From assembly GCF_001708445.1 (NCBI RefSeq), contig NZ_CP015637.1, positions 5,767,001 to 5,831,000 on the forward strand: a stretch of 64,000 nt of DNA. The letters are read 5' to 3'. Made by a program: the position numbers and the translations under genes. Under the pieces are notes generated by a model, which saw nothing but the letters and a program-made list of their open reading frames with translations, searched no databases and was not told the origin of the DNA. Positions 26,999 to 38,560 of the stretch are shown one piece after another. This DNA is from Pseudomonas fluorescens (GTDB taxonomy: Bacteria; Pseudomonadota; Gammaproteobacteria; Pseudomonadales; Pseudomonadaceae). Numbering within the stretch: position 1 is the first letter of the stretch; each line of letters starts with the position of its first letter.

Positions 26999-27658
26999 TC
27001 AGTGCGGCTTGGCTTCGGAGGAGGTGCGACCACCAAAGCGGCTGCGGACTACACCAATGATCATCGGCACCAGCGACAGCAGAATGATGAACACCACCAG
27101 CAACGACAGGTTTTTCTTGATGAACGGTACGTTGCCGAAGAAGTAGCCCAGCGTCACCAGGCCGCCGACCCAGAAGACGGTGCCCAGCACGCTGAAACCG
27201 AAGAAACGCGGGTAGGGCATTTTCGCGATACCGGCGACGAACGGTGCAAAGGTCCGCAGGATTGGCAGGAAGCGCGCCAGGGTCACGGTTTTGCCGCCGT
27301 GCTTGTCGTAGAAGTCGTGGGTTTTTTGCAGGTAGTCGCGACGGAAGATTTTCGAGTTCGGGTTGCTGAACAGGCGTTCCCCGGCCGTTCGCCCGATCAC
27401 GTAGTTGGTGCTGTCACCGAGGATCGCCGCCAGCATCAACAGGCCGCCGAGCAATACCGGGTCCATGCCACCGCCCGCTGCGACGGCGCCGGCGATAAAC
27501 AGCAACGAATCACCCGGCAGGAACGGCATGACCACCAGGCCGGTTTCGCAAAAGATGACGAGGAACAGAATGGCGTAGATCCACGGACCGTAATTGGTAA
27601 CCAGCAGGTCGAGGTAGACGTCGAGATGCAGGATAAGGTCTAGCGGGTTGAAATCCAT
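26999..27658 (-). CDS. DedA-family membrane protein
   Basis: A 219-aa membrane protein with about five helices and the DedA/SNARE-assoc signatures FCETGLVVMPFLPGDSLLFIAGA near residue 40 and RFLPILRTFAPFVAGIAKM near 135, including the conserved charged residues. DedA proteins act in membrane-potential homeostasis and undecaprenyl-phosphate recycling. ATG 27658 is chosen over a GTG three codons upstream. Followed within 7 bases by the MtfA-like gene. Confidence 0.93.
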   Translation of the reverse strand: MDFNPLDLILHLDVYLDLLVTNYGPWIYAILFLVIFCETGLVVMPFLPGDSLLFIAGAVAAGGGMDPVLLGGLLMLAAILGDSTNYVIGRTAGERLFSNPNSKIFRRDYLQKTHDFYDKHGGKTVTLARFLPILRTFAPFVAGIAKMPYPRFFGFSVLGTVFWVGGLVTLGYFFGNVPFIKKNLSLLVVFIILLSLVPMIIGVVRSRFGGRTSSEAKPH

Positions 27659-27849
27659 GGATGGCACCTGTGTGGACGGCCCGGCTCGGCAGGCCTGTGC
27701 GGAAGCTCGGGTAATAAGGCTACAAGTGTATGTAGTGTTTCTTACAACCCTGAAAGGTCCGCATTATACGGATTGAGAGGTGAAAAGCGTGTTGGTTTTG
27801 TAGCGGGGGATGTCGCGATGCACGGTCCACAGATCGCCAGAAATGCATT

Positions 27850-27936
27850 GTGGGAGCGAGTTTCCTCGCGAAAGCATTCGGTCAGTTATAAATAGTCTGA
27901 CTGAAAAGCCGCTATCGGGGCAGGCCCCCTCCCACA
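27850..27936. repeat. Hybrid REP pair between dedA-like gene and GNAT gene
   Basis: Left arm of the GTGGGAGCGAGTTTCCTCGCG type and right arm of the CGGGGCAGGCCCCCTCCCAC type, so the two halves come from different REP subfamilies. The 291-base gap otherwise holds only the dedA upstream region. Confidence 0.8.
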
Positions 27937-27949
27937 AGGTGTCAGGGCG

Positions 27950-28408
27950 TCAGTCTTCGCTGATCGGCAGGGTGTAGTTCTTGAACTCGGTGTCCTCGCG
28001 AAACCCGATCGACTCATAGGTCTTCTGCGCCACTTGATTGTTACTGCTGGTCGACACCCGCAGCCGCACCGCATGAGTCTCCTTGGCCATCTTCTTCGCT
28101 GTACGTATCAGGTTATCCGCCACCAGTTGCCGACGCGCGTCTTCGGCCACATAGATGTCGTTGAGTATCCACACGCGTTTGAGCGACAACGACGAAAAGC
28201 TTGGGTACAGCTGACAGAACCCCAGCAGCCGCTTGTCGTCATCGTCGGCCAGGGCCAGGTATATCACCGACTCCTTGCGGCGCAGGCGCTTTTCCAGGAA
28301 AGCCCGCGACGAATCCGGGAACGGCAGCGCCCCGTAGAACTCGCGGTATTTGACGAACAAGGGGGTCAACAGGTCCAGGTGTTCCAGGGTCGCTTGAGTG
28401 ATCCGCAT
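27950..28408 (-). CDS. GNAT-family N-acetyltransferase
   Basis: A 152-aa GNAT protein: acetyl-CoA region ILNDIYVAEDARRQLVADNLIRTAKKMAKE in the middle (motif A degenerate, R-x-x-x-G not standard) and motif B NNQVAQKTYESIGFREDTEFKNYTLPI at the end. Substrate unknown. P. aeruginosa has an acetyltransferase at the same place beside eutC. Confidence 0.88.
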   Translation of the reverse strand: MRITQATLEHLDLLTPLFVKYREFYGALPFPDSSRAFLEKRLRRKESVIYLALADDDDKRLLGFCQLYPSFSSLSLKRVWILNDIYVAEDARRQLVADNLIRTAKKMAKETHAVRLRVSTSSNNQVAQKTYESIGFREDTEFKNYTLPISED

Positions 28409-28498
28409 GCCAGGCCTCAACTTCCAAAGGGTATGACCACGCGAGCGGCCGTGACTCGATGCTGCCTAAAGACGCAAAAAAGCGCAATCGTGCCGCGA

Positions 28499-29332
28499 TC
28501 AGTCCAACGGCGGGCTGAGCAGGAAGTTGCCTTTCATCAGGTCCGGGTCGTCGGACTCAATGGTCTGCACCTGCGCCTCATCCTTGAGGTTGACCCCCGA
28601 CAACTGCCGGCGACACGCCTCTCGCATCAAGTACAGCAGGCGGTGGGCCGCCATGCCATAACTCAAGCCTTCCAAGCGCACGTTGGAGATGCAGTTGCGG
28701 TAGGCATCGGTCAGGCCGACCTTGGGGTTGTAGGTGAAATACAGCCCCAGGCTGTCCGGCGAACTGAGTCCCGGCCGTTCGCCGATCAGGATCACCACCA
28801 TCTTGGCCCCCAGCAATTGCCCGATCTCATCCGCCACCGCCACGCGGCCCTGTTCCACCAGGATCACTGGTGACAAGGACCACCCCTCGGCGTGAGTCTG
28901 TTCCTCCATGCGTGCGAGAAACGGCAAGGTGTGTTTATGCACGGCCAGCGCCGACAGGCCATCGGCCACCACCACCGCCAGGTCCACACCGCCAGGATTG
29001 GCTGCCGCATAGTCGCGCAGGCTCTGGGCCGATTCATCACTCAAGCGCCGCCCCAGGTCGGGGCGTTGCAGGTAGCTATGCCGATCGACGGCCGCACTGT
29101 GCAGCAACAGGCTGTCACGCCCGCGTTCGGCCAGTTGGCTGCTGAGGCCCCCATGGTCGAAGGGCAGGTGCACTGCGTCCCGCGCCTGGGCATGGGCGAA
29201 CTGGAAGTCCAACTGTGCGCTGGTCGGGATGCTCGTGCCGGTACGGCCCAGGGCAATGCGCGCCGGGGTCAGGCGGCGTAGCTCCAGCCACGGGTTTTCA
29301 GGAAGGTCGAGTTGCACGGGTGGCTCCTTCAT
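28499..29332 (-). CDS. eutC: Ethanolamine ammonia-lyase, small subunit
   Basis: A 277-aa subunit completing the adenosylcobalamin-dependent lyase that cleaves ethanolamine to acetaldehyde and ammonia. Seen: [28 protein letters not shown], the [10 protein letters not shown] stretch, [16 protein letters not shown] and [25 protein letters not shown] 29332 overlaps the eutB stop (ATGA), so subunits are coupled. No microcompartment shell genes accompany it. Confidence 0.97.
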   Translation of the reverse strand: MKEPPVQLDLPENPWLELRRLTPARIALGRTGTSIPTSAQLDFQFAHAQARDAVHLPFDHGGLSSQLAERGRDSLLLHSAAVDRHSYLQRPDLGRRLSDESAQSLRDYAAANPGGVDLAVVVADGLSALAVHKHTLPFLARMEEQTHAEGWSLSPVILVEQGRVAVADEIGQLLGAKMVVILIGERPGLSSPDSLGLYFTYNPKVGLTDAYRNCISNVRLEGLSYGMAAHRLLYLMREACRRQLSGVNLKDEAQVQTIESDDPDLMKGNFLLSPPLD

Positions 29333-30723
29333 CCCAATTGCGCCAAGGCGTGGCGAAATGCCGGGGGCAGGCTGTTGCCGAAGCGCACCTTGCCGTCGGC
29401 TTGCGTGAAGATGCCCATCTTCGCCAGCCACTGTTCAAATTCCGGTGCCGGCTTTAAACCCAGGGTTTGGCGAGCGTACAAGGCGTCATGGAATGAGGTG
29501 GTCTGGTAGTTGAGCATGATGTCGTCGGAGCCGGGGATGCCCATGATGAAGTTGATGCCGGCCACGCCGAGCAGGGTCAGCAGGGTGTCCATGTCGTCCT
29601 GGTCGGCTTCGGCGTGGTTGGTGTAGCAGATGTCGCAACCCATCGGCACCCCCAGCAGCTTGCCGCAGAAGTGGTCTTCAAGGCCCGCGCGAATGATCTG
29701 CTTGCCGTTGTACAGGTACTCGGGGCCGATAAAGCCAACCACGGTATTCACCAGGAACGGCTTGAAGTGGCGGGCCACCGCATAGGCGCGGGTTTCGCAG
29801 GTTTGCTGGTCGACGCCAAAGTGCGCATTGGCCGACAAGGCGCTGCCCTGGCCGGTTTCGAAATACATCAGGTTCTGGCCCAGGGTGCCACGGTTCAGGC
29901 TCAAGCCCGCCTCGTAGCCTTCCTGCAACACACTCAGGCTGATGCCGAAACTGGCGTTGGCCGCCTCGGTACCGGCAATTGATTGGAATACCAGGTCCAG
30001 CGGCACGCCACGGTTGATGGCTTCGATGGAGGTGGTGACGTGGGTCAGCACGCAGGCCTGGGTGGGAATGTCGTAGCGCTGGATGATCGCGTCGAGCATT
30101 TCCAGCATGGCGCAGATCGAGGCGATGCTGTCGGTGGCCGGGTTGATACCGATCATGGCGTCGCCGTTGCCGTAGAGCAGGCCGTCGAGAATGCTGGCCG
30201 CGATACCGGCCGGTTCATCCGTGGGGTGGTTGGGTTGCAGGCGGGTCGATAAGCGCCCGCGCAGGCCCATGGTGCCGCGAAACTGGGTGACCACGCGGAT
30301 CTTCTGCGCCACCAGCACCAGGTCTTGCACGCGCATGATCTTGGAGACGGCGGCGGCCATTTCGGGTGTCAGCCCTGGCGCCAATGCGCGTAGGGATTGT
30401 TCATCGGCCGCATCGCTGAGCAGCCAGTCGCGCAGGCCGCCGACGGTCAGGTGGCTGACCGGGGCAAACGCCTGTTTATCATGGGTGTCGATGATCAGTC
30501 GGGTGACTTCATCGCTTTCATAGGGGATCAGCGCCTCTTGCAGAAAGTGCGTCAGCGGGATATTGGCCAAGGCCATTTGCGCCGCCACCCGCTCGCCGTC
30601 GTTCTGCGCGGCGACGCCGGCGAGAAAGTCCCCGGAGCGTGCGGGGCTGGCCTTGGCCATCACGTCCTTGAGGCTGTCGAAGCGGTAGGTTTGTGCACCC
30701 ACCGCGTGGGAAAAGCTTGCCAT
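29329..30723 (-). CDS. eutB: Ethanolamine ammonia-lyase, large subunit
   Basis: A 464-aa TIM-barrel catalytic subunit. Family blocks: [19 protein letters not shown] at the start, [72 protein letters not shown] and [22 protein letters not shown]. It needs coenzyme B12; B12 uptake genes btuB and btuF lie about 16 kb away. The gene lies between the permease and eutC. Confidence 0.98.
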   Translation of the reverse strand: MASFSHAVGAQTYRFDSLKDVMAKASPARSGDFLAGVAAQNDGERVAAQMALANIPLTHFLQEALIPYESDEVTRLIIDTHDKQAFAPVSHLTVGGLRDWLLSDAADEQSLRALAPGLTPEMAAAVSKIMRVQDLVLVAQKIRVVTQFRGTMGLRGRLSTRLQPNHPTDEPAGIAASILDGLLYGNGDAMIGINPATDSIASICAMLEMLDAIIQRYDIPTQACVLTHVTTSIEAINRGVPLDLVFQSIAGTEAANASFGISLSVLQEGYEAGLSLNRGTLGQNLMYFETGQGSALSANAHFGVDQQTCETRAYAVARHFKPFLVNTVVGFIGPEYLYNGKQIIRAGLEDHFCGKLLGVPMGCDICYTNHAEADQDDMDTLLTLLGVAGINFIMGIPGSDDIMLNYQTTSFHDALYARQTLGLKPAPEFEQWLAKMGIFTQADGKVRFGNSLPPAFRHALAQLG

Positions 30724-30775
30724 ACAGTGTCTCCTTGACGACGCGGGCAGGAACCCGCGTCGAGGTTTACGGCAG

Positions 30776-32209
30776 TTAGTGCAGGGCGGCCTCTGCGGCC
30801 TGGATCGCCGCGAATTCCTCTTCCGGCGTGCCCGCTACCAAGTGATGCCGGCTGTAGAAAGCAAAGTAAGCAATTAATACTCCATAGATGATCGCGGCGC
30901 CAATCACCACCCTTGGATCCACCAGAAAGCCCGCAACGACGGCCACACAGGCCAGTACCAGGGCGACACCGGACGTGAAGATGCCGCCCGGCGTGCGGTA
31001 CGGGCGGTCCATTTTGGGGCGACGGATGCGCAGCGTGATGTGCGCGGCCATCATTAGCACGTAGGAAATGGTCGCGCCGAACACCGCCACCAGGATCAAC
31101 AAGTCACCCTGGCCGGTCAGCGACAGGCCAAAACCGATAATGCCGGGGATCACCAGCGCCAGGACCGGCGCCTTGCTCTTGTTGGTCTGGGACAGTTTGC
31201 GCGGCAGGTAGCCGGCGCGGGACAAGGCGAAGATCTGCCGCGAATAGGCGTAGATAATCGAGAAAAAGCTGGCGATCAAGCCGGCCAGGCCGACCAGGTT
31301 GACGAAGCTGCCCATCCAGGTCGAGCCGCCATAGGACAACGCCAGCGCTTCCACCAACGGGTTGCCGGACTTGACCAGCGCATAGGTGCCGGCGCCACCC
31401 GGTGCGATCACCAGGATCAGCAGGGCAAAACTGGTCAGCACCACAATGGCGCCGATCAGGCCGCGGGGCAGGTCGCGTTTGGGGTTCTTGGTTTCTTCAG
31501 CGGCCAGGGGCACGCCCTCGACGGCAAGGAAAAACCAGATCGCATAAGGGATCGCCGCCCACACGCCAACATAGCCGAAGGGCAGGAAGGTGCTGGCGCC
31601 CTTGGCTTCGGTCACCGGGATATCCAGCAGGTTGGCGACATTGAAGTGCGGCACCATCGACACCAGGAACACGCCCAGGGCAATCGCGGCGATGGCGGTG
31701 ATCACGAACATCAGCTTCAAGGCTTCACCCACGCCAAAGATGTGGATGCCAATAAAGATGATGTAGAACGCCAGGTAGATCATCCAGCCGCCAATGCCGA
31801 ACAGCGACTCGCAATAAGCGCCGATAAACACCGCGATGGCGGCGGGCGCGATGGCGTATTCGATCAGGATCGCGGTGCCCGTCAGGAACCCGCCCCAGGG
31901 CCCGAAGGCGCTGCGGGCAAAACCGTAGCCACCGCCGGCAGTGGGAATCATGGAAGACAGTTCAGCCAGGGAAAAGCACATGCACAGGTACATGGTGGCC
32001 ATCAGCAATGTGGCGAGGAACATGCCGCCCCAGCCACCCTGGGCCAGGCCGAAGTTCCAGCCGGCGTAGTCGCCGGAGATCACGTAGGCAACGCCAAGGC
32101 CAACTAACAGCACCCAGCCAGCGGCGCCTTTTTTGAGTTCGCGTTGTTGGAAGTATTGGGAGTCGACTTTTTCGAAGTCGACGGAAGATCCAGTCGGTTC
32201 GCTAGGCAT
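30776..32209 (-). CDS. eat: Ethanolamine permease (APC superfamily)
   Basis: A 477-aa transporter with about 12 membrane segments. N-terminal DSQYFQQRELKKGAAGWVLLVGLGVAYVISGDYAGWNFGLAQGGWGGMF matches the ethanolamine permease family (TIGR type eat). It is 52 bases upstream of eutB on the same strand, giving the order permease-eutB-eutC. ATG 32209 begins the usual N-terminus. A REP pair separates it from exaC, which may decouple the two transcripts' stability. Confidence 0.94.
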   Translation of the reverse strand: MPSEPTGSSVDFEKVDSQYFQQRELKKGAAGWVLLVGLGVAYVISGDYAGWNFGLAQGGWGGMFLATLLMATMYLCMCFSLAELSSMIPTAGGGYGFARSAFGPWGGFLTGTAILIEYAIAPAAIAVFIGAYCESLFGIGGWMIYLAFYIIFIGIHIFGVGEALKLMFVITAIAAIALGVFLVSMVPHFNVANLLDIPVTEAKGASTFLPFGYVGVWAAIPYAIWFFLAVEGVPLAAEETKNPKRDLPRGLIGAIVVLTSFALLILVIAPGGAGTYALVKSGNPLVEALALSYGGSTWMGSFVNLVGLAGLIASFFSIIYAYSRQIFALSRAGYLPRKLSQTNKSKAPVLALVIPGIIGFGLSLTGQGDLLILVAVFGATISYVLMMAAHITLRIRRPKMDRPYRTPGGIFTSGVALVLACVAVVAGFLVDPRVVIGAAIIYGVLIAYFAFYSRHHLVAGTPEEEFAAIQAAEAALH

Positions 32210-32290
32210 GAAGAAGTACCTTTCATTGTTATTGTTTTTAACTCGGCCTCTGTGTGCCGAATGCAATTGGCAAGTACTTGTGGAGAGCTA

Positions 32291-32350
32291 AGTGTGGGAG
32301 GGGCGGTACCCCTCCCACACTTGATTGCATTTCAAATGTGGGAGGAGGGG
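32291..32350. repeat. REP hairpin between exaC and the permease gene
   Basis: AGTGTGGGAGGGG-CGGTA-CCCCTCCCACACTT forms a tight 13-bp hairpin (32291-32322), followed by another REP arm ATGTGGGAGGAGGGG. It lies inside the presumed ethanolamine operon. Confidence 0.85.
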
Positions 32351-32354
32351 TTAG

Positions 32355-33875
<1,521 letters not shown>

Positions 33876-33940
33876 GATGGGTATCTCTTGGCTTTTATGT
33901 TTATTGGAGTGCAGCGCGGCAAGCGCTTGTTAAAGCGTAG

Positions 33941-33956
33941 AGCAAAGGTTGGGCCA
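33941..33956 (-). promoter_or_regulatory. Sigma-54 (RpoN) -24/-12 promoter of exaC
   Basis: Minus-strand TGGCCCAACCTTTGCT has GG and GC at the required 10-base spacing (consensus TGGCAC-N5-TTGC). Predicted start is near 33930, leaving a leader of about 55 bases before exaC. Confidence 0.75.
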
Positions 33957-34009
33957 CTGCTTTGCGGGCCAGGTAAATCAAGGGCTTGGTCGTTGTTGCA
34001 AAGCGTTGC

Positions 34010-34060
34010 TGTGGCAGCCGTGGTACAGGCGCAGTGACAGTTTGTGCCATAAACGGTACA
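34010..34060. promoter_or_regulatory. Twin upstream activator sites for the EatR-type activator
   Basis: TGTGGCAGCCGTGGTACA (34010-34027) and TGTGCCATAAACGGTACA (34043-34060) share TGTGSC-N6-GGTACA. Centres are 33 bases apart, about three helical turns, and lie roughly 60-95 bases upstream of the -24 box, a normal place for a bacterial enhancer. Confidence 0.65.
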
Positions 34061-34148
34061 GCCTATGACCAGTGGGTCGGCTCGGGATTGCAAAGGTCGG
34101 ATGGCTGGGGGATGCTGGGGGCTCTCACGTAGAGAGAATAATAAGAAC

Positions 34149-36053
34149 ATGCAGAACGATCATTTCAGTCGCCATGCCCAGCAAGTCCTCACCGTGGCCC
34201 AAGGGCGCGACCCGTCCAGTGACCCGTCGATCGCCCGCTCCTGGCTGAGGTGCCTGGAGGACTACCACCTCGACCCTGCGCAAACCATCGCCCCTACCGT
34301 GCTCGAACATGGCCGCCTGCTGGAAAGCCGCGAGCGCCTGCAACAGGTGCTGCACATCGCCGGCAGCGAGATGAACAGCCTGCATCAACAGCTCTCGGGC
34401 GCCGGCCATGCAGTGTTGTTGACCGATGCGCGCGGGGTGATCCTCAACTGTGTCACCGCGTCGAGTGAGCGCAAGATTTTCGAGCGCGCCGGGCTGTGGC
34501 TGGGCGCGGACTGGAGCGAGGCCTGCGAAGGCACCAACGGCATCGGCACCTGCCTGGTGGAGCGCCAGTCGTTGACGATTCATCGTGATGAACACTTCCG
34601 TGGCCGGCATACCGGGCTGACCTGCTCGGCCAGCCCGGTGTTCGACCCTCATGGCGAATTACTGGCGGTGCTGGATGTGTCCTCGGCCAGGGAAGCGGTG
34701 TCGCGCCAGAGCCAGTTTCACACCATGGCGCTGGTCAATCTCTCGGCGAAGATGATCGAGAGTTGTTACTTCCTGCGGCATTTCGAGAACCAATGGTTGC
34801 TGCGCTTTCATTTACAGGCGGAATCGGTGGGCCTGTTCAGCGAGGGGTTGCTCGCGTTCGACGGCGAAGGGCGTATCTGTGCGGTCAACCAGAGCGCGTT
34901 GAACCTGCTGGGGCAGGTTCGCGGCGGCTTGCTCGGGCAGCCGGTGGAGGCGTTGTTCGAGTGTTCGCTGGATCAGCTGCTCGGTCGCGCCAGCGCAAAT
35001 GCCACCGCCAGTTGGCCGTTGCGTACCCGGGATGGCCGGCATTTGTTCGCGGCCCTGCGCGGTCAGCCTCGCGGCGTAGGGGTACCCGCCCCCATTGCCA
35101 AGTTGCCGGAGCCACCACGGCTGCCCGGTATCTGCCTGGGTGACCCGGCCTTGCAAAACGATTTCCGTAAGGCGTTGCGAGTATTCGAGCGCGACGTGCC
35201 GTTGCTGATCAATGGCGAGACCGGCTCCGGCAAGGAGGCGTTCGCAAAGGCGGTGCACCATGCCAGCCAGCGCGCCGACAAAGCCTTTGTTGCGCTCAAC
35301 TGCGCGGCTATCCCGGAAAGCCTGATCGAAAGCGAACTGTTCGGCTACCGCGGCGGCAGCTTTACCGGCGCGCGCAAGGAGGGCATGCAGGGCAAGTTGC
35401 AACAGGCTGATGGCGGTACGCTGTTCCTCGATGAAATCGGCGATATGCCCCTGGCGTTGCAGACGCGGCTATTAAGGGTGCTGGAGGACCGCATGGTCGT
35501 GCCTCTGGGCGGTGAGCCCCAGGCGATCGATGTCAGGATCATCAGCGCGACCCACAGGGATTTGCTCGGGCGTGTGGCGGACGGCAGTTTCCGCGAAGAT
35601 CTGTATTACCGGCTCAACGGCCTGGAAGTCGGGTTGCCGCCATTGCGTGAGCGCAGTGATAAATCTCAATTGCTGGATTTCCTGCTGGCAGAAGAGGCGG
35701 GCGGGCAGGCCGTGTTGCTTGAGCTGGCGGCGCGTTCGGCGCTGCTTCGCTTTGCCTGGCCCGGCAATGTCCGGCAGATGCGTACCGTGCTGCGTACGCT
35801 GGCGGCGCTGTGTGACGACGGGCGAGTCGGCCTTGAGGACCTGCCCGCGCAGATCCGCCAGGCCCAGGCGCAACCGGTGGCCGAGGCCCTGTCCATGGAG
35901 TCGCCTCTGGAGGACGCCGAGCGCCTGGCGTTGCTCACGGCGCTGGAGCAACAGCGCTGGCACATGACCCACACGGCGGAACAGCTGGGTGTCAGCCGCA
36001 ACACCCTCTATAGAAAGCTGCGCCGGCACGGTATTGCCCGCGCCTCCCTATGA
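34149..36053 (+). CDS. eatR: Sigma-54-dependent activator of ethanolamine use (EatR/AcoR-like)
   Basis: A 634-aa activator: N-terminal GAF-like sensing region (about 60-210), a PAS-like middle (about 215-310), AAA+ domain (about 325-560) with Walker A GETGSGKE and Walker B GGTLFLDEIGD, and a C-terminal Fis-type HTH ending in NTLYRKLRRHGI. The sigma-54-contacting loop reads GSFTGA (residues 403-408) rather than the usual GAFTGA. It is divergent from exaC across a region with RpoN and enhancer elements. P. aeruginosa EatR controls the same genes, so the role is well supported. ATG 34149 was chosen by the conserved N-terminus. Confidence 0.92.
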   Translation: MQNDHFSRHAQQVLTVAQGRDPSSDPSIARSWLRCLEDYHLDPAQTIAPTVLEHGRLLESRERLQQVLHIAGSEMNSLHQQLSGAGHAVLLTDARGVILNCVTASSERKIFERAGLWLGADWSEACEGTNGIGTCLVERQSLTIHRDEHFRGRHTGLTCSASPVFDPHGELLAVLDVSSAREAVSRQSQFHTMALVNLSAKMIESCYFLRHFENQWLLRFHLQAESVGLFSEGLLAFDGEGRICAVNQSALNLLGQVRGGLLGQPVEALFECSLDQLLGRASANATASWPLRTRDGRHLFAALRGQPRGVGVPAPIAKLPEPPRLPGICLGDPALQNDFRKALRVFERDVPLLINGETGSGKEAFAKAVHHASQRADKAFVALNCAAIPESLIESELFGYRGGSFTGARKEGMQGKLQQADGGTLFLDEIGDMPLALQTRLLRVLEDRMVVPLGGEPQAIDVRIISATHRDLLGRVADGSFREDLYYRLNGLEVGLPPLRERSDKSQLLDFLLAEEAGGQAVLLELAARSALLRFAWPGNVRQMRTVLRTLAALCDDGRVGLEDLPAQIRQAQAQPVAEALSMESPLEDAERLALLTALEQQRWHMTHTAEQLGVSRNTLYRKLRRHGIARASL

Positions 36054-36127
36054 TCGGGTCCTACAGCTAAAAGGTGCGATTTTTGCCCCCCTGCGCTAAC
36101 CTGCCTCGATGTTTTACGAGGTCGACT

Positions 36128-37477
36128 ATGCACATTCATATTCTTGGTATCTGCGGCACGTTCATGGGCTCGATGGCGGTTCTGGCCAAAGAGTTGGGCC
36201 ATCACGTTACCGGCTCCGACGCCAATGTTTACCCGCCCATGAGCACACAGTTGCAGGCCCAGGGCATTGAGCTGACGCAGGGCTACGACCCATCCCAATT
36301 CGATCCGGTCCCCGACCTGGTGGTGATCGGCAACGCCATGTCCCGTGGCAACCCAGCGGTCGAGTACGTCCTGAACAAAGGCTTGCCCTATGTCTCCGGC
36401 CCGCAATGGCTGGCTGATCACGTGCTGCAAGGCCGCTGGGTATTGGCGGTCGCCGGCACCCATGGCAAGACCACCACCAGCAGCATGCTGGCCTGGGTCC
36501 TGGAGCATGCGGGCATGAGCCCGGGATTCCTGATCGGCGGCGTGCCGCAGAATTTCTCGGTGTCGGCGCGCCTGGGCGATACGCCGTTCTTCGTGATTGA
36601 GGCCGATGAGTACGACAGCGCCTTCTTCGACAAACGTTCCAAGTTCGTCCACTACCGCCCGCGCACTGCGATCCTCAATAACCTTGAGTTCGATCACGCG
36701 GACATCTTCCCCGATTTGCAGGCCATCGAGCGGCAGTTCCACCACTTGGTGCGCACGATTCCAAGCGAAGGTCTGGTGATCCACCCGACTACCGAGCCGG
36801 CCTTGCAGCGCGTGATCGACATGGGCTGCTGGACCCCGGTGCAAACCACCGGTGCGGGCGGGCAGTGGCAGGTCAAGTTGCTCAGCGAGGACGGCTCACG
36901 CTTTGAAGTGCTGTTCGAAGGCCAGGCCCAGGGCATCGTCGAATGGGATATGACCGGCCAGCACAACGTAGCCAACGCCCTGGTGACCCTGGCAGCCGCG
37001 CGCCATGTGGGCGTGGTGCCGTCGATGGGCATTGCCGCGTTGAGCGCATTCAAAAGCGTGAAGCGCCGCATGGAGAAGGTCGCCGACGTGAATGGGATTA
37101 CCATCTACGACGACTTTGCCCACCACCCGACGGCGATTGCCACCACCCTTGATGGCCTGCGCAAGCGGGTTGGGGATGCGCCGATCATCGCCATTGTCGA
37201 GCCGCGCTCCAACTCCATGAAACTCGGCGCGCACCGCGACGGCTTGCCGGAAAGTGTCAACGACGCCGACCAGGTGGTGTGGTATGCACCGGCCAACCTC
37301 GGTTGGGACCTGCCCGCGATTGCGGCGCTTTGCAGCGTGCCGTCGAAGGTCTGTGATTCCATTGAAGGCATCATCGAATTCGTCAAGCAACAGGCCAAGC
37401 CTGGCACCCACGTGGTGGTCATGAGCAACGGCGGCTTTGGCGGCTTGCATGGCAAGTTGGCCGAGGCGCTGAAATGA
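36128..37477 (+). CDS. mpl: UDP-MurNAc:L-Ala-gamma-D-Glu-meso-DAP ligase
   Basis: A 449-aa Mur-ligase-family enzyme that re-attaches recycled murein tripeptide to UDP-MurNAc. P-loop [16 protein letters not shown], the [21 protein letters not shown] block and C-terminal [15 protein letters not shown] are diagnostic of Mpl. ATG 36128 ([14 protein letters not shown]) is the family start. It overlaps ubiX by 4 bases (ATGA). Confidence 0.97.
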   Translation: MHIHILGICGTFMGSMAVLAKELGHHVTGSDANVYPPMSTQLQAQGIELTQGYDPSQFDPVPDLVVIGNAMSRGNPAVEYVLNKGLPYVSGPQWLADHVLQGRWVLAVAGTHGKTTTSSMLAWVLEHAGMSPGFLIGGVPQNFSVSARLGDTPFFVIEADEYDSAFFDKRSKFVHYRPRTAILNNLEFDHADIFPDLQAIERQFHHLVRTIPSEGLVIHPTTEPALQRVIDMGCWTPVQTTGAGGQWQVKLLSEDGSRFEVLFEGQAQGIVEWDMTGQHNVANALVTLAAARHVGVVPSMGIAALSAFKSVKRRMEKVADVNGITIYDDFAHHPTAIATTLDGLRKRVGDAPIIAIVEPRSNSMKLGAHRDGLPESVNDADQVVWYAPANLGWDLPAIAALCSVPSKVCDSIEGIIEFVKQQAKPGTHVVVMSNGGFGGLHGKLAEALK

Positions 37478-38103
37478 GCGGCCCGGAACGCGTTACCCTG
37501 GCGATGACCGGCGCGTCCGGCGCGCCCTATGGCCTGCGCCTGCTGGACTGCCTGGTGCGCGAAGAACGTGAGGTCCACTTCCTGATTTCCAAGGCCGCGC
37601 AACTGGTGATGGCCACCGAGACGGACGTGGCGCTGCCGCCCAAGGTGCAGATGATGCAAGCCTTCCTCACCGAGTACACCGGTGCGGCGGCAGGGCAGAT
37701 CAAGGTCTATGGTAAGGAAGATTGGATGTCGCCGGTCGCCTCGGGCTCCGGCGCGCCAGCGGCGATGGTGGTGGTGCCGTGTTCCACCGGGACCTTGTCG
37801 GCGATTGCCACGGGCGCCTGCAACAACCTGATCGAACGCGCGGCGGATGTGACGCTCAAAGAGCGCCGCCAGTTGATCCTGGTGCCACGCGAAGCGCCGT
37901 ATTCGAGCATTCACCTGGAGCACATGCTCAAGTTGTCGAACATGGGCGTGACCATCTTGCCGGCATCGCCTGGTTTCTATCACCAGCCGCAGACCATCGA
38001 TGACCTGGTGGACTTCGTGGTGGCCCGGATTCTCAACCTGCTGAATATTCCCCAGGACATGTTGCCGCGCTGGGGTGAGCATCATTTGAGCAGCGATGAA
38101 TAA
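37474..38103 (+). CDS. ubiX: Flavin prenyltransferase UbiX
   Basis: A 209-aa flavoprotein that makes prenylated FMN, the cofactor of UbiD decarboxylases in ubiquinone synthesis. Seen: [87 protein letters not shown]. It is translationally coupled to mpl and followed by an 8-base overlap with a lipoprotein gene. Confidence 0.97.
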   Translation: MSGPERVTLAMTGASGAPYGLRLLDCLVREEREVHFLISKAAQLVMATETDVALPPKVQMMQAFLTEYTGAAAGQIKVYGKEDWMSPVASGSGAPAAMVVVPCSTGTLSAIATGACNNLIERAADVTLKERRQLILVPREAPYSSIHLEHMLKLSNMGVTILPASPGFYHQPQTIDDLVDFVVARILNLLNIPQDMLPRWGEHHLSSDE

Positions 38104-38380
38104 GGCCCTGCTGGTCATCCTGGCGTTGCAACTGGCCGGCTGCGCCACCGCGCGTACGCTGGATGCGGCCAAGCCCGGCGCGCCGGTGGTGTATGCCGGC
38201 ACGCGGCTGGATTTGTATGCGATGAATGGCGGCTGCTGCGCCATGGACCGGTTTGGTGCGCAGGCGCCGAGCTATCCCGGTGTCGACCTGCCAGCCAGTG
38301 CATTGCTTGATACGCTGCTGTTGCCGCTGTCGGTGTTGACGGTGCTCGGTGTGGGGTTTAACGCCACGGGCGGGCTCTAG
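38096..38380 (+). CDS. YceK/YidQ-family lipoprotein
   Basis: A 94-aa predicted lipoprotein with lipobox LAGC at residues 13-16, then the DUF1375 region with [26 protein letters not shown] and a hydrophobic C-terminal segment. Function unknown. It overlaps ubiX by 8 bases, so mpl-ubiX-lipoprotein form one coupled unit. The accessory island begins just after it. Confidence 0.85.
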   Translation: MNKALLVILALQLAGCATARTLDAAKPGAPVVYAGTRLDLYAMNGGCCAMDRFGAQAPSYPGVDLPASALLDTLLLPLSVLTVLGVGFNATGGL

Positions 38381-38470
38381 CCTGGATTTTAAAGGCACCC
38401 CAAAACCAATGTGGGGGGCTAGTTATAGGCATAGAACGAGCAAACACTAACCTGTGGCCAGCGGGCGTGT

Positions 38471-38560
38471 TGTGGCGAGCGGGCTTACTGTGGCGAGCGG
38501 GCTTGCCCTAATGCCGTTCAGTTAAGGCTTTTTTGTAGGAGCGAGCTTGCTCGCGAAGAA
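38471..38560. repeat. Composite REP/BIME segment at the RHS junction
   Basis: Several REP left arms in a row (GTGGCGAGCGGGCTT repeated, then GTAGGAGCGAGCTTGCTCGCG). The 69 bases from about 38490 match 56818-56886 with about three differences. At 56.8 kb the element goes on to its right half, but here it breaks off into RHS coding sequence. Confidence 0.85.
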
